A DNA stretch of 64,000 nt, taken from positions 1,426,001-1,490,000 of the forward strand of contig NZ_CP101137.1 of NCBI RefSeq assembly GCF_028473745.1, given 5' to 3'. The position numbers were made by a program, and so were the translations under genes. Below the pieces are notes generated by a model. It was not told where the DNA came from. It did not search any database and saw nothing but the letters and a program-made list of their open reading frames with translations. This document shows positions 28,321 to 36,341 of this stretch, in pieces (the first letter of the stretch is position 1; every line of letters begins with the position of its first letter). This DNA is from Streptomyces sp. M92 (GTDB lineage: Bacteria; Actinomycetota; Actinomycetes; Streptomycetales; Streptomycetaceae).

Positions 28321-29226
28321 GTGGAGCCGGAACACGCCCTCGTCGACGACCGCAGGAGAGCGCAGCGGCCGCAGAGGACACATCGCGAGGTGGCCGACGA
28401 GCTGCGCGCCCGGATCAGGTCCGGTCGGCTGCGGGCGGGCCAGCGCATGCCCACCCAGGCCCAGTTGGCCGACGAGTTCGGCGTGGAGCGCGGCACCGTC
28501 CGCCAGGCCCTGCGCATCCTCCAGTCGGAGCGCCTGCTCACCAACGTGTCCAAGGGGAGCCCGGCGACCGTCGCACCCGACCCCGGCGCCGCCCTGACCG
28601 GCCCGGCCGCCCTGCCCGCGCCCACCACGGTCGCCCTCGCGCCCCGCATCGCCGAGGCCTTCGCGTCCCCGCACGTGGAGATCGACGCCCTGTGCCTGAC
28701 CTCGGTCTCCCTCGCCCTCGCCCTCGGTGAACCCCTGCGCCAGATCCACGCGGGGCGGCGGAAACCGGCCAAGATCGACGTACGTGTGCTGCTGCCGGGC
28801 CGGAACATCGACCTGGCCTTCCCGGTGGCGGTCGCCGGCCGCGGGGACGGCGACCCGGTGCACGAGCGGTGGCTGGCCATGCGCAACGCGCAGGGGCAGG
28901 TGCTCCAGCACAACCTGCTGAGCCTGCGGGCGACGCACGGCATCGACGTCAGCGTCACCTTCCGCGCGCTGCCCTTCACTCCGCCGGTGAAGCTGTACCT
29001 GCTCAACGGCGCGGAGGCCCTCTTCGCGTACTACACCCTCGGCCGGCGTGAGCGCGAGATCGATCACGAGCCGACGGAGATGTACGACGTGGAGGGCATC
29101 CGTTCGACGCTCTTCGCGTTCGCGCAGGCCGGGGGCGTGCGGGACGGGGTGTTCGTGAAGCAGTCGGGGCTGTGGTTCGACGCGCTGTGGGAGACGATCA
29201 GTTCGGAGCTGCTGCTCACGACGTGA
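28321..29226 (+). CDS. GntR-type regulator with unusual C-terminal domain (copy 1)
   Basis: The 301-residue protein has a winged helix (REVADELRARIRSGRLRAGQ, QLADEFGVERGTVRQALRIL) and a C-terminal domain unlike the common FadR or UTRA types. That domain holds VEIDALCLTSVSLALALGEP, KIDVRVLLPGRNIDLAFPVA, FRALPFTPPVKLYLLNG and LWFDALWETISSEL. The alternation of a strand, helix and RVLLP strand suggests a phospholipase-D-like fold without HKD catalytic motifs. The paralog at 29570 is about half identical by eye, and the membrane protein at 32525 shares the end of the domain. The start is leaderless GTG 28321. Ligand unknown. Confidence 0.85.
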   Translation: MEPEHALVDDRRRAQRPQRTHREVADELRARIRSGRLRAGQRMPTQAQLADEFGVERGTVRQALRILQSERLLTNVSKGSPATVAPDPGAALTGPAALPAPTTVALAPRIAEAFASPHVEIDALCLTSVSLALALGEPLRQIHAGRRKPAKIDVRVLLPGRNIDLAFPVAVAGRGDGDPVHERWLAMRNAQGQVLQHNLLSLRATHGIDVSVTFRALPFTPPVKLYLLNGAEALFAYYTLGRREREIDHEPTEMYDVEGIRSTLFAFAQAGGVRDGVFVKQSGLWFDALWETISSELLLTT

Positions 29227-29415
29227 TCAGAGCGCCGGGGCCGCGACCAGGAGGGCCAGCACCACCGCTCCGGCGGAGCTGACGGACGGGCTCTTGGCCT
29301 TGACGCCCACGGTGAGCAGGAGCAGGCCGACGATGCCGGCGGCGCCGTACTTCCACTGGACGAGCTGCTCGAGGGCGACGAAGAGGATCGCGGAGACTAA
29401 GGCGAGGACGGGCAC
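29227..29415 (-). CDS. Small two-TM protein between the GntR genes
   Basis: This 62-residue product starts at GTG 29415 (PVLALVSAILFVALEQLVQW) and ends in another hydrophobic run (AVVLALLVAAPAL), with GIVGLLLLTVGVKAK between. GAAGGGGGAAAG upstream gives a ribosome binding site. It is divergent from the second GntR gene, so its promoter may share the palindrome at 29467. Its stop abuts the first GntR stop. Function unknown. Confidence 0.65.
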   Translation of the reverse strand: MPVLALVSAILFVALEQLVQWKYGAAGIVGLLLLTVGVKAKSPSVSSAGAVVLALLVAAPAL

Positions 29416-29466
29416 TGTCTTTCCCCCTTCGGAGGTTCGGGAAGAAGAACTTCCGCCAACTGGCTA

Positions 29467-29483
29467 AAGTTGGCAACCAACTC
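29467..29483. promoter_or_regulatory. Operator candidate between small membrane gene and second GntR gene
   Basis: AAGTTGGCAACCAACTC has 6-bp arms (AGTTGG/CCAACT). GCCAACT at 29455 also pairs with AGTTGGC at 29468, giving overlapping half-sites. Position relative to the GTG start is identical to that at the first GntR gene. Confidence 0.65.
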
Positions 29484-29557
29484 CACTTAGGTTGTCCCCG
29501 CTTGGCTGCTACCTATAAACAAGTTCCAAACAACTCCCTATAGATAGCTCGAAGTTG

Positions 29558-29563
29558 TAGCGT
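29558..29563 (+). promoter_or_regulatory. Leaderless -10 box of the second GntR gene
   Basis: TAGCGT lies 6 bases before GTG 29570. Alignment with the promoter of the first GntR gene fixes both starts. Confidence 0.6.
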
Positions 29564-29569
29564 TTGGTC

Positions 29570-30439
29570 GTGACCCAGGAGAACGTGTCCGTGAACGGCG
29601 GCAGAAGGCTCTCGTCCCAGGAGATCGCCGACATACTGCGGGAGCGGATCCGCGAGGGAGACCTCAAGGCGGGCGACCGCCTGCCCACCCAGGCCGAACT
29701 GGCCGACGAGTTCGGGGTGGAGCGCGGCACCGTCCGTCAGGCCCTGCGCGCGCTCCAGGAGGACGGCCTGCTCACCAACGTGAGCAAGGGCAGCCCGCCC
29801 CGCATCGCCGAGCCCGCCACGCCCCGGGACGAGCCCCAGCCGACGATGGTGGCCCTCGGGCCCCGCCTGTCGGACGCGTTCTCGGTACCGCGCGTGAAGG
29901 TCGACGTCGTCTGCCACACCTCGGAGACGCTGATGCTCGCCCTCAGCGAGCCGCTCCGCCTCATCCACGAGGGCCGCATCCGCCCCCAGTCCATCGACTT
30001 CCGCGTCCTGATGCCGTCGCGGGACATCGAGCTGGCCTTCCCCGTCCTGGTGGACGAGGAGGACGACGACCCGGTCCACCAGCGCTGGCTCCAGATGCGC
30101 AACGCCCAGGCCCGCGTCCTCCAGCACAACCTGCACGCCGTGCGCTCCACCCACCACGTCGACGTGCGCATCGCCTTCCGCGCGCTGCCCTTCACCCCGC
30201 CGATGAAGCTCTACCTGCTCAACGGCGAGGAGGCCCTGTACGGCTACTACATGCTGACCCGGCGCGAGGAGGAGTACGAGAGCCGGACGCTGGAGATGTA
30301 CGACGCCCTGGGCTCCCAGTCGCTGCTGTTCTCCTTCCTGAAGCGGGCGGGCCACCGGGACGCGGTGTTCGTGGAGGAATCACAGAAGTGGTTCGACGCC
30401 CTCTGGGAAACCATCACCTCGGACATGACACTCTCCTAG
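29570..30439 (+). CDS. GntR-type regulator with unusual C-terminal domain (copy 2)
   Basis: This 289-residue paralog of the product of 28321 has the winged helix (SSQEIADILRERIREGDLKA, ELADEFGVERGTVRQALRAL) and the same C-terminal domain: VKVDVVCHTSETLMLALSEP, IDFRVLMPSRDIELAFPVLV, FRALPFTPPMKLYLLNG, KWFDALWETITSDM. GTG 29570 was chosen over TTG 29564 because it aligns with the leaderless start of copy 1. The HAD gene's start overlaps its stop by one base (TAGTG), so the two are one unit. Confidence 0.85.
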   Translation: MTQENVSVNGGRRLSSQEIADILRERIREGDLKAGDRLPTQAELADEFGVERGTVRQALRALQEDGLLTNVSKGSPPRIAEPATPRDEPQPTMVALGPRLSDAFSVPRVKVDVVCHTSETLMLALSEPLRLIHEGRIRPQSIDFRVLMPSRDIELAFPVLVDEEDDDPVHQRWLQMRNAQARVLQHNLHAVRSTHHVDVRIAFRALPFTPPMKLYLLNGEEALYGYYMLTRREEEYESRTLEMYDALGSQSLLFSFLKRAGHRDAVFVEESQKWFDALWETITSDMTLS

Positions 30440-31176
30440 TGACTTCTGATACGACGCGGACCGCAGCGGTGACGGACACGACTCGGCTCGGGCGGCTGAT
30501 GGGCGGCGCCCGTTTCGTGCTGTGGGACTTCGACGGGCCGATCTGCCGCCTGTTCGCCGGCCACACGGCGGAAGACGTCGCGGCGGACCTCGTCGACTGG
30601 CTCGGCAGCCGGGGACTGCACGGCCTGCTCACCGAGACGGAACGCGAGTCACCCGACCCCCACGCGGTGCTGCGCGCCGTCGACCGCCGCCACCCGCGCA
30701 GCGACCTGGTCGAGGAGCTGGAGGAACGCCTCACCCAGGAGGAGCTGCGGGCCACCGCCTCCGCGATGCCCACCGCGTACGCCGACCCGCTGATCCGCAC
30801 CTGGACGGGCATCGGGGTGCGGCTGGCCGTCGCCACCAACAACTCCCCGCGGGTCGTGCGCGCCTACCTGGCCGGCCGGGGCCTGCTGCCGTGCTTCGCC
30901 CCCCACATCTACGGCCGCACTCAGGAGCTGCGGCTGCTCAAACCGGACCCGCACACCCTCGTCCGGGCCCTCAGCGCGATGGGGGCCGAACCGTCGGCCT
31001 CGCTGTTCATCGGCGACTCCCCCTCCGACTGCGAGGCGGCCCGGCGTGCCGGGGTCCCCTTCCTCGGGTACGGGCGCGACGGCCGAAAGGCGCGGCTCCT
31101 CACCGAGGCCGGCGCCGACACGGTCGTCGACTCCTTCGCGCCGCTGCTGGAGCTACTGCGCGGTCCGGGCCGTTAG
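30439..31176 (+). CDS. HAD-superfamily hydrolase
   Basis: The 245-residue protein has HAD motif I (VLWDFDGPICRLFAG), motif II (VATNNSPRVVRAYL), motif III Lys (LKPDPHTLVRAL) and motif IV (SLFIGDSPSDCEAARRAG). The cap is a helical C1 type, as in phosphoglycolate phosphatase-like enzymes. It would dephosphorylate a small phosphate ester. Its GTG overlaps the stop of the GntR gene, implying co-expression. An APH-type kinase lies downstream, so opposing phosphorylation and dephosphorylation of one ligand is conceivable but unproven. Confidence 0.87.
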   Translation: MTSDTTRTAAVTDTTRLGRLMGGARFVLWDFDGPICRLFAGHTAEDVAADLVDWLGSRGLHGLLTETERESPDPHAVLRAVDRRHPRSDLVEELEERLTQEELRATASAMPTAYADPLIRTWTGIGVRLAVATNNSPRVVRAYLAGRGLLPCFAPHIYGRTQELRLLKPDPHTLVRALSAMGAEPSASLFIGDSPSDCEAARRAGVPFLGYGRDGRKARLLTEAGADTVVDSFAPLLELLRGPGR

Positions 31177-31273
31177 GGCCTGTCCGGCGGCTGGAGGGAC
31201 CCCGTCGGCTCCGCTCACCTGCACTGATCGGGTGCCGTCAGCTCCCTGTGACCTGATCTGCCGGACAGAGCCC
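31176..31273. mobile_element. MITE-like element with 13-bp terminal inverted repeats (candidate)
   Basis: GGGCCTGTCCGGC at the left end and GCCGGACAGAGCCC at the right end are inverted repeats differing by one extra base. The roughly 98-base interval has no reading frame and begins at the last base of the HAD stop codon. Similar ends occur on Streptomyces insertion sequences, from memory. No transposase and no target duplication were identified. Confidence 0.35.
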
Positions 31274-31351
31274 GGTCCGCGCCGGCCCGTGTCCCGGGGA
31301 GCTCTTGCCCACAGCTCCGTCACGCCGCCCTCCGAGACGGGCCGGGAGCGC

Positions 31352-31357
31352 TACTCT
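31352..31357 (+). promoter_or_regulatory. Leaderless -10 box of the APH-type kinase gene
   Basis: TACTCT lies 6 bases before ATG 31364 with no Shine-Dalgarno sequence. Confidence 0.6.
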
Positions 31358-31363
31358 CCGGCC

Positions 31364-32440
31364 ATGCACCGTCTGCACCACCGGGCGCGCAAGGCGCTCG
31401 TGCACCAGCTCGTGGAGTCGCGCAGACTCCGTGGCCGGGGTGAGGTACTGCGAGGGCACCACAACGTCAACTACGTCCGGCGCTCGGGTCTGGTGCTGGC
31501 GCTGCTGCTGGGCGCCGTACCGTTCACCCGGTTCAAGTACCGCGTTCCGCTGCGGACGGTGGAGGTCGTGCCGCGCATCTGGCCGAGGGAGGCGGAGGTG
31601 CTCGGCGTCGTCTGCCGGTACCTGCGGGAGGTCCCGCCCTGCCTCGCCGACCTCGGGGGCGGCTCCGTGCACCGGTACCGGCCGGGCCGGGCGCTCAGCG
31701 ACAGCGGGGCGGCCGCGGACGTGGGCGAGGAGATCATGCGTTCGTTCGCGTCCTTCTTCGTCCGCACCGCGCGCATCCCCGTGACGGAACTGCCGGCCCG
31801 CCCCGAGGACTGGCCGCCCGACGGCGACAGCCAGGGGTTCCTGGACTGGCTGGTCCGCTTCACGCGGGAGCGCGTGCACGCGCCGAACCGGGACCGGTTC
31901 GGCGCCCTGTTCGACGCCGTCGGCGTCCCGGACGACGCGATGGGGCGTTTCGCCGCCCACCACCGCTGCCGGGCCTCGCGTCCGTTCCGGCTCCTGCACA
32001 CGGACGTGCACCGGGCCAATGTCGTCGTACGGGGCAGCCGGCTCGCGGTGATCGACTGGGAGCTGGCCATATTCGGCGATCCTCTGCACGACCTCGCGAC
32101 CCACCTGGTGCGCATGGCGTACAGCAAGGAGGAGCAGGAGCGCATGACGCGGCTGTGGGCCGAGGCCATGACGGACGCCGGGCTCGCCGAGCTGACCGCG
32201 GGCCTGCACGAGGACCTTCCCGTCTACATCGCGTTCGAGTACGCCCAGTCGGTGTTCCCCGACATCATGCGGGCGGCCCTCGAGCTGCCCGAGGACGCGG
32301 ACACGGGCCGCTTCCACGCCGCCGCCGACCGGATCGAACGGGCGACGCGGCGGGCCCGTGAGCCGCTGCGGCTGGTCGACCTGCCGGGCCGGGACCGGGT
32401 CGTAGAAGCCCTGCGGGAGTGGCACGCCGCGCGGGAATGA
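31364..32440 (+). CDS. APH/choline-kinase-type phosphotransferase
   Basis: The 358-residue protein has the aminoglycoside-phosphotransferase kinase fold: Brenner motif LLHTDVHRANVVV with catalytic Asp and Asn, and LAVIDWELAIFGDPLHDLAT with the Mg-binding Asp. The N-terminal lobe is basic, starting MHRLHHRARKALVHQL, with HHNVNYVRRSG as probable glycine-poor nucleotide loop. The family phosphorylates small molecules such as antibiotics, choline, homoserine or methylthioribose. Substrate unknown. Its neighbours are a HAD hydrolase and a membrane protein sharing the GntR C-terminal domain. Confidence 0.85.
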   Translation: MHRLHHRARKALVHQLVESRRLRGRGEVLRGHHNVNYVRRSGLVLALLLGAVPFTRFKYRVPLRTVEVVPRIWPREAEVLGVVCRYLREVPPCLADLGGGSVHRYRPGRALSDSGAAADVGEEIMRSFASFFVRTARIPVTELPARPEDWPPDGDSQGFLDWLVRFTRERVHAPNRDRFGALFDAVGVPDDAMGRFAAHHRCRASRPFRLLHTDVHRANVVVRGSRLAVIDWELAIFGDPLHDLATHLVRMAYSKEEQERMTRLWAEAMTDAGLAELTAGLHEDLPVYIAFEYAQSVFPDIMRAALELPEDADTGRFHAAADRIERATRRAREPLRLVDLPGRDRVVEALREWHAARE

Positions 32441-32524
32441 GGCGCACCACCCTCTTCCGGACCGCCGCCGCGGCGGGCACCATGGGCCGGTCGGCTCCAA
32501 CCCGAGTGCCGGCGGGGGGACTTG

Positions 32525-33520
32525 GTGGCTGAGGGCAGACCGTCGCTGGGCGGCAGAGTGGCGGCGCGCTGGAGTCGTGCCGAGACGACGGTGACCAAAG
32601 GACTGCTCCTGGCGGTCTTCTGCGTCGGCCTCCTGGCCCAGTTCGTCAAGCCGGTGGGTGACGCCCTGCAGGGAAAGACCTACATCGGCGGAGCGCTGCT
32701 CAGCATCGTGGGCTATGTGCTCTACGCCGAGGTGCTGCGGCTGAACACGGCGCACGACGCGCAGCGGGAGGGGACGCGGCAGCTGCACGAGACCGTCCGG
32801 CGGCTGAGCGACGAGGTGCGGGAACTGACCGCGCGGCTGCGCCCGCAGTCGGGCGAGGAAGCCACCGCGGACCGGTTGCTCCAGGAGTGCGCGCAGGCGC
32901 TCCGGCGCGGCGGCGAGATCGAGCTGTGGGCCATGTGCTTCACCGGGGAGACCTTCGTCGAACCGCTGCGCAGAGTGCTGGAGGACCTGCCGCCCGACCC
33001 GTCGAGAAGCGTGTCGGTCCGCGTTCTGGTGCCGGACTTCACCCGCCCCATCGAGGTCCCCGGCCTGGTGCGGCTCGCGGACGGCAGGCTGGCGGACGCC
33101 CCGGGGTTCCGCCGGCATCTGGTGGAGACGATCACCGGGTACGAGCGGGGGTTGCGCACGATGCGCGGCAGGATGGCCCGCAAGGCCCAGGGCACACTGT
33201 CCGTCGAGTTCCGGACGGTGCACATGTCCCCCTTCCTCAAGCTGTACGTCGTCGGCGACGAGGTGGTGTACGAGGGGATCTACGACAAGCTCGACGTCAG
33301 GCCGGACGAGTACCGTGCGCCGGTGCCGCCGGACCCGGAGGCCGACGGGGACCAGCTGCTCGACCTCATCGGACACGGTTCGCTGCTGACCCGCTGGAGC
33401 CGGTACGACGGTGAGCTGGGGCGCGAGGTCGTCGCCCGCAGGCGCGCGTTCTTCGGAACCCTCTGGGACGCGGCGACCTCGCTGGAGGCACGGTCCGCGC
33501 GTGGCGGGAGCGGTGCGTAG
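32525..33520 (+). CDS. Two-TM protein sharing the C-terminal domain of the local GntR regulators
   Basis: The 331-residue protein has two TM segments (LLLAVFCVGLLAQFVKPVG and GALLSIVGYVLYAEVLRL), a coiled coil (LHETVRRLSDEVRELTARLR) and a cytoplasmic domain. That domain has EIELWAMCFTGETFVEPLRR, SVSVRVLVPDFTRPIEVPGL, VEFRTVHMSPFLKLYVVGD and AFFGTLWDAATSLEA. The order and spacing match the GntR C-terminal domains (strand, RVLLP strand, FRALPFTPPVKLYLLNG, WFDALWETI). No HKD motif is present. A membrane-bound version of the same sensor domain is the best interpretation. GTG 32525 follows GGGGGGA. Confidence 0.75.
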   Translation: MAEGRPSLGGRVAARWSRAETTVTKGLLLAVFCVGLLAQFVKPVGDALQGKTYIGGALLSIVGYVLYAEVLRLNTAHDAQREGTRQLHETVRRLSDEVRELTARLRPQSGEEATADRLLQECAQALRRGGEIELWAMCFTGETFVEPLRRVLEDLPPDPSRSVSVRVLVPDFTRPIEVPGLVRLADGRLADAPGFRRHLVETITGYERGLRTMRGRMARKAQGTLSVEFRTVHMSPFLKLYVVGDEVVYEGIYDKLDVRPDEYRAPVPPDPEADGDQLLDLIGHGSLLTRWSRYDGELGREVVARRRAFFGTLWDAATSLEARSARGGSGA

Positions 33521-33529
33521 GCTCGCCCC

Positions 33530-34135
33530 ATGAGTGAGCCCGGTCTGCGTGAGCGCAAGAAGCAGCGAATGTTCCAGGTGCTGTCGGACGTCGCGATCGA
33601 GCTCTTCGTGGAGAAGGGTTTCGACGCGGTGTCCGTGGCGGAGGTCGCCGCCGCGGCCGAGGTGTCCAAGCCGACGCTCTTCCGGTACTTCCCGGCCAAG
33701 GAGGACCTGGTCCTGCACCGCGTCGCCGACCACGAGGGCGAGGCGGCGCGGGTGGTGGCGCAGGGGCCCACGCCGCTGGCGGCGCTGCGCCGGCACTTCC
33801 TGGCGGGACTGGAGCGGTGCGACCCGGTGACCGGGCTCAACGACGATCCGGGCGTACTCGCCTTCCACACGCTGCTGTACGGGACGCCCGCACTAGTCGC
33901 CCGGCTGCACACCCACCTGGAGCGGTCGGAGGCGGCGCTGGGCCAGGCCCTGGGCGGGGACCTGGACGCCAGGCTCGCGGCCGGGCAGATCATCGCCGTA
34001 CAGCGGGTGCTCGCGCTGGAGAACTGGCGGCGGATCGCGGCCGGGGAGCGGGTGGCCGCGGTGCGCGGGGACGCGGTGGCGGCGGCGGAGCGGGCGTTCG
34101 GGGTGCTGGCGGCCGGGCTGCCGTGGATCGCCTGA
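33530..34135 (+). CDS. TetR-family regulator
   Basis: The 201-residue protein has a TetR helix-turn-helix (RKKQRMFQVLSDVAIELFVE, SVAEVAAAAEVSKPTLFRYF) and an Ala/Arg-rich ligand domain. The start is leaderless: TAGGCT lies 6 bases before ATG 33530, overlapping the stop of the two-TM gene. Its targets may be itself or the neighbouring helicase. Ligand unknown. Confidence 0.9.
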   Translation: MSEPGLRERKKQRMFQVLSDVAIELFVEKGFDAVSVAEVAAAAEVSKPTLFRYFPAKEDLVLHRVADHEGEAARVVAQGPTPLAALRRHFLAGLERCDPVTGLNDDPGVLAFHTLLYGTPALVARLHTHLERSEAALGQALGGDLDARLAAGQIIAVQRVLALENWRRIAAGERVAAVRGDAVAAAERAFGVLAAGLPWIA

Positions 34136-34149
34136 GCCGGACCGAGTCG

Positions 34150-34190
34150 GAATGAGTCGGGTTGAGTCGAGCCAGGTTGAGTTGCGGTAA
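34150..34190. repeat. Short GAGTCG/GAGTTG direct repeats before the helicase gene
   Basis: GAGTCG-like units recur roughly every 10-11 bases (GAATGAGTCGG, GTTGAGTCGA, GGTTGAGTTGCG), one DNA turn apart, followed by the AT-rich TAAATAATTTAACC, which is striking in this GC-rich DNA. It could be a regulatory site for the flanking TetR or helicase genes. Confidence 0.4.
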
Positions 34191-34231
34191 ATAATTTAAC
34201 CTAGTCTCGGAATTTGGGTACGCTCGACGGA

Positions 34232-36289
34232 ATGAGCTCACCCGACCCCGCCCTGCGGCACGCCCTCGCCCGCGAACGCGCCCACCACGACCACTGCCGC
34301 ACCGCCCTCGCCGCCATGGCCGACGGCGCCCGGGAACACGTCGTCACCGGCGAGGACGTCTCCGCCTCCGGTGCCGACGCCGAAGTGCTCGGGTACCGGT
34401 TGCGCAGCCGGGCGAAGGAACTGCGCGAACTGCCCGAGGGCCCGCTGTTCTTCGGGCGGCTGGACTTCGCCGGGACGGACCCGGCGGGCGATCACGCGGG
34501 GCAGACGTATCACCTGGGCCGGCTGCGGATCACCGAGGACCCCGCCGCCCCGCCCCTGGTCGTCGACTGGCGCGCCCCCGTCTCCCGCGCCTTCTACCAG
34601 GCCACCGCCGCCGACCCGCGCGGCGTCGCCGTCCGCCGGCGCTTCGGCTGGGCGCCAGGCAGCCGCGGGGATTGCGCCGACCTCACGGGACTGGAGGACG
34701 AACACCTCGGCCGGGGCGAGTCCCGCGCGAGCGACATCGTGGCCCGGGAGATCGAACGGCCCCGCGTCGGACCCATGCGGGACATCGCGGCCACCATCCA
34801 GCCCGAGCAGGACGACCTCGTCCGCGCCGGCCTCACCGCCACGGTCTGCGTCCAGGGCGCCCCGGGCACCGGGAAGACCGCCGTCGGCCTCCACCGGGCC
34901 GCCTACCTGCTCTACACCCACCCGCGGCGCATCGCCCGCGGCGGCCTGCTGATCCTCGGCCCCAACCCCACCTTCCTCGCCTACATCGCCGAGGTGCTGC
35001 CCGCCCTCGGCGAGACCGGCGTACGGCAGTCCACCCTCGCCCGGGAGATCGCCCGGCACCCGGTCACCGCCACCGACGACGAGCGGGCCGCCGCCGTGAA
35101 GCACGACGCCCGGACGGCCGAGGTGCTGCGCCGCGCCCTGTACGCCCGCGTGAGCCCCGACGCCGCCGGCTCCCTCGCCGTGCCGGACGGCTCGTACCGC
35201 TGGCGGGTCCCGGCCGGCGAGCTGATCCGGATCGTGGCGGACGTACGGGAGGAGGGGCCGCCGTACACCGTGGGCCGGGAACGCGTGCGGGCCCGGATCG
35301 TGCGGTACGTCCAGGAGCAGGCCGAGCGGCGGAGCGGGCCGCGGACGGCCGCCTGGACGCGCCGGATCGAACGCGCCCGGCCCGTCACCGCGTTCCTCGA
35401 CGCGGCCTGGCCCCGGGTGTGTCCCGAGGAGGTCGTCGCGGGGCTCCTCGGCGATCCGGGCGCGCTGGCGCGGGCCGCCGAGGGGCTGCTGGACGACGCG
35501 GAGCAGAAGGCGCTGCTGTGGACGGCGGCCGACGCGCGGCGGTCGTGGCGGTCGGCCCGCTGGACCGCCGCCGACCTGGTCCTCCTCGACGAGGTCGCCG
35601 GACTCCTCGAACACCCCGAGGGCTACGGGCACATCGTCGTCGACGAGGCCCAGGACCTGTCCCCGATGGAGTACCGGGCCATCGCCCGCCGGGCCGCCTT
35701 CGGCTCGCTCACCGTCCTCGGCGACCTGGCCCAGGGCACCACGCCGTGGGCCGCCCGGTCGTGGCGCACGGCCCTCGCCCACCTCGGTCGTCCGGACGCC
35801 CCGGTGACACCGCTGACCACCGGCTTCCGGGTGCCGCAGGCGGTCGTCGGCCTCACCAACCGGCTGCTGGCGCGGCTCGGCGTGGACGTGCCCGAGGCCC
35901 GCTCGCTGCGCGCGGACGGGGAGCTGTCGGTCCGCCCGGTCGCCGACGGCCGGGTCGTGGACGCGGCCGTCGACGCCGTACGGGCCGCCCTCACCCGGGA
36001 CGGCTCCGTCGGTGTCGTCGCCGCCGACGCGGACGTACCCGGGCTGCGCGACGCCCTCGACGCGGCCGGCATCCCGGCCGGGGGGCCGAAGGAGCTGGGC
36101 GCCCGGGTGACCGTGGCGCCGGCGGGCGTCGTCAAGGGGCTGGAGTACGACCACGTCGTGGCCGTCGAACCGGCGGCGATCGCGGAGGCGGAGGGCGCCG
36201 GCGGGCGGGGCCTGCACCGGCTGTACGTGGTGCTCACCCGCGCGGTGTCCCGGCTGGACGTGGTGCACGCGCGGCCGCTGCCCTTCTGA
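34232..36289 (+). CDS. HelD/UvrD-like superfamily 1 helicase
   Basis: The 685-residue protein has Walker A (VQGAPGTGKTAVGLHRAAYL), Walker B (HIVVDEAQDLSPMEYRAI), motif III (LTVLGDLAQGTTPWA), the Arg-finger motif (PLTTGFRVPQAVV) and motif V/VI (KGLEYDHVVAVEP, LYVVLTRAVSRLDVVHAR). A long coiled N-terminal arm (RHALARERAHHDHCRTALAA) and VVDWRAPVSRAFYQATA are typical of HelD proteins, which bind and recycle RNA polymerase. The start is leaderless, TACGCT 7 bases upstream. The rifamycin-associated element known upstream of the HelR subgroup was not seen. Confidence 0.88.
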   Translation: MSSPDPALRHALARERAHHDHCRTALAAMADGAREHVVTGEDVSASGADAEVLGYRLRSRAKELRELPEGPLFFGRLDFAGTDPAGDHAGQTYHLGRLRITEDPAAPPLVVDWRAPVSRAFYQATAADPRGVAVRRRFGWAPGSRGDCADLTGLEDEHLGRGESRASDIVAREIERPRVGPMRDIAATIQPEQDDLVRAGLTATVCVQGAPGTGKTAVGLHRAAYLLYTHPRRIARGGLLILGPNPTFLAYIAEVLPALGETGVRQSTLAREIARHPVTATDDERAAAVKHDARTAEVLRRALYARVSPDAAGSLAVPDGSYRWRVPAGELIRIVADVREEGPPYTVGRERVRARIVRYVQEQAERRSGPRTAAWTRRIERARPVTAFLDAAWPRVCPEEVVAGLLGDPGALARAAEGLLDDAEQKALLWTAADARRSWRSARWTAADLVLLDEVAGLLEHPEGYGHIVVDEAQDLSPMEYRAIARRAAFGSLTVLGDLAQGTTPWAARSWRTALAHLGRPDAPVTPLTTGFRVPQAVVGLTNRLLARLGVDVPEARSLRADGELSVRPVADGRVVDAAVDAVRAALTRDGSVGVVAADADVPGLRDALDAAGIPAGGPKELGARVTVAPAGVVKGLEYDHVVAVEPAAIAEAEGAGGRGLHRLYVVLTRAVSRLDVVHARPLPF

Positions 36290-36341
36290 CGGCCGCCGCC
36301 CTCCTGCCGGCCCCGTGCCTTTCCGGCGGCCGCCGCCCGGG

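Noticed and set aside
30439..32440. Antibiotic-resistance (aminoglycoside) locus
   Set aside because: The kinase has APH motifs but its neighbours are regulators and a HAD hydrolase, and many APH-fold enzymes act on metabolites.
31238..33868. 876-codon reverse-strand frame across the kinase and two-TM genes
   Set aside because: No motif or start signal, whereas three forward genes with recognisable domains occupy the same DNA.
34136..34231. Rifamycin-associated element upstream of the HelD-like gene
   Set aside because: No 19-bp element with the expected inverted arms was found.
34238..36268. 676-codon antisense frame opposite the helicase
   Set aside because: The forward frame has all helicase motifs; the antisense frame is a compositional shadow.
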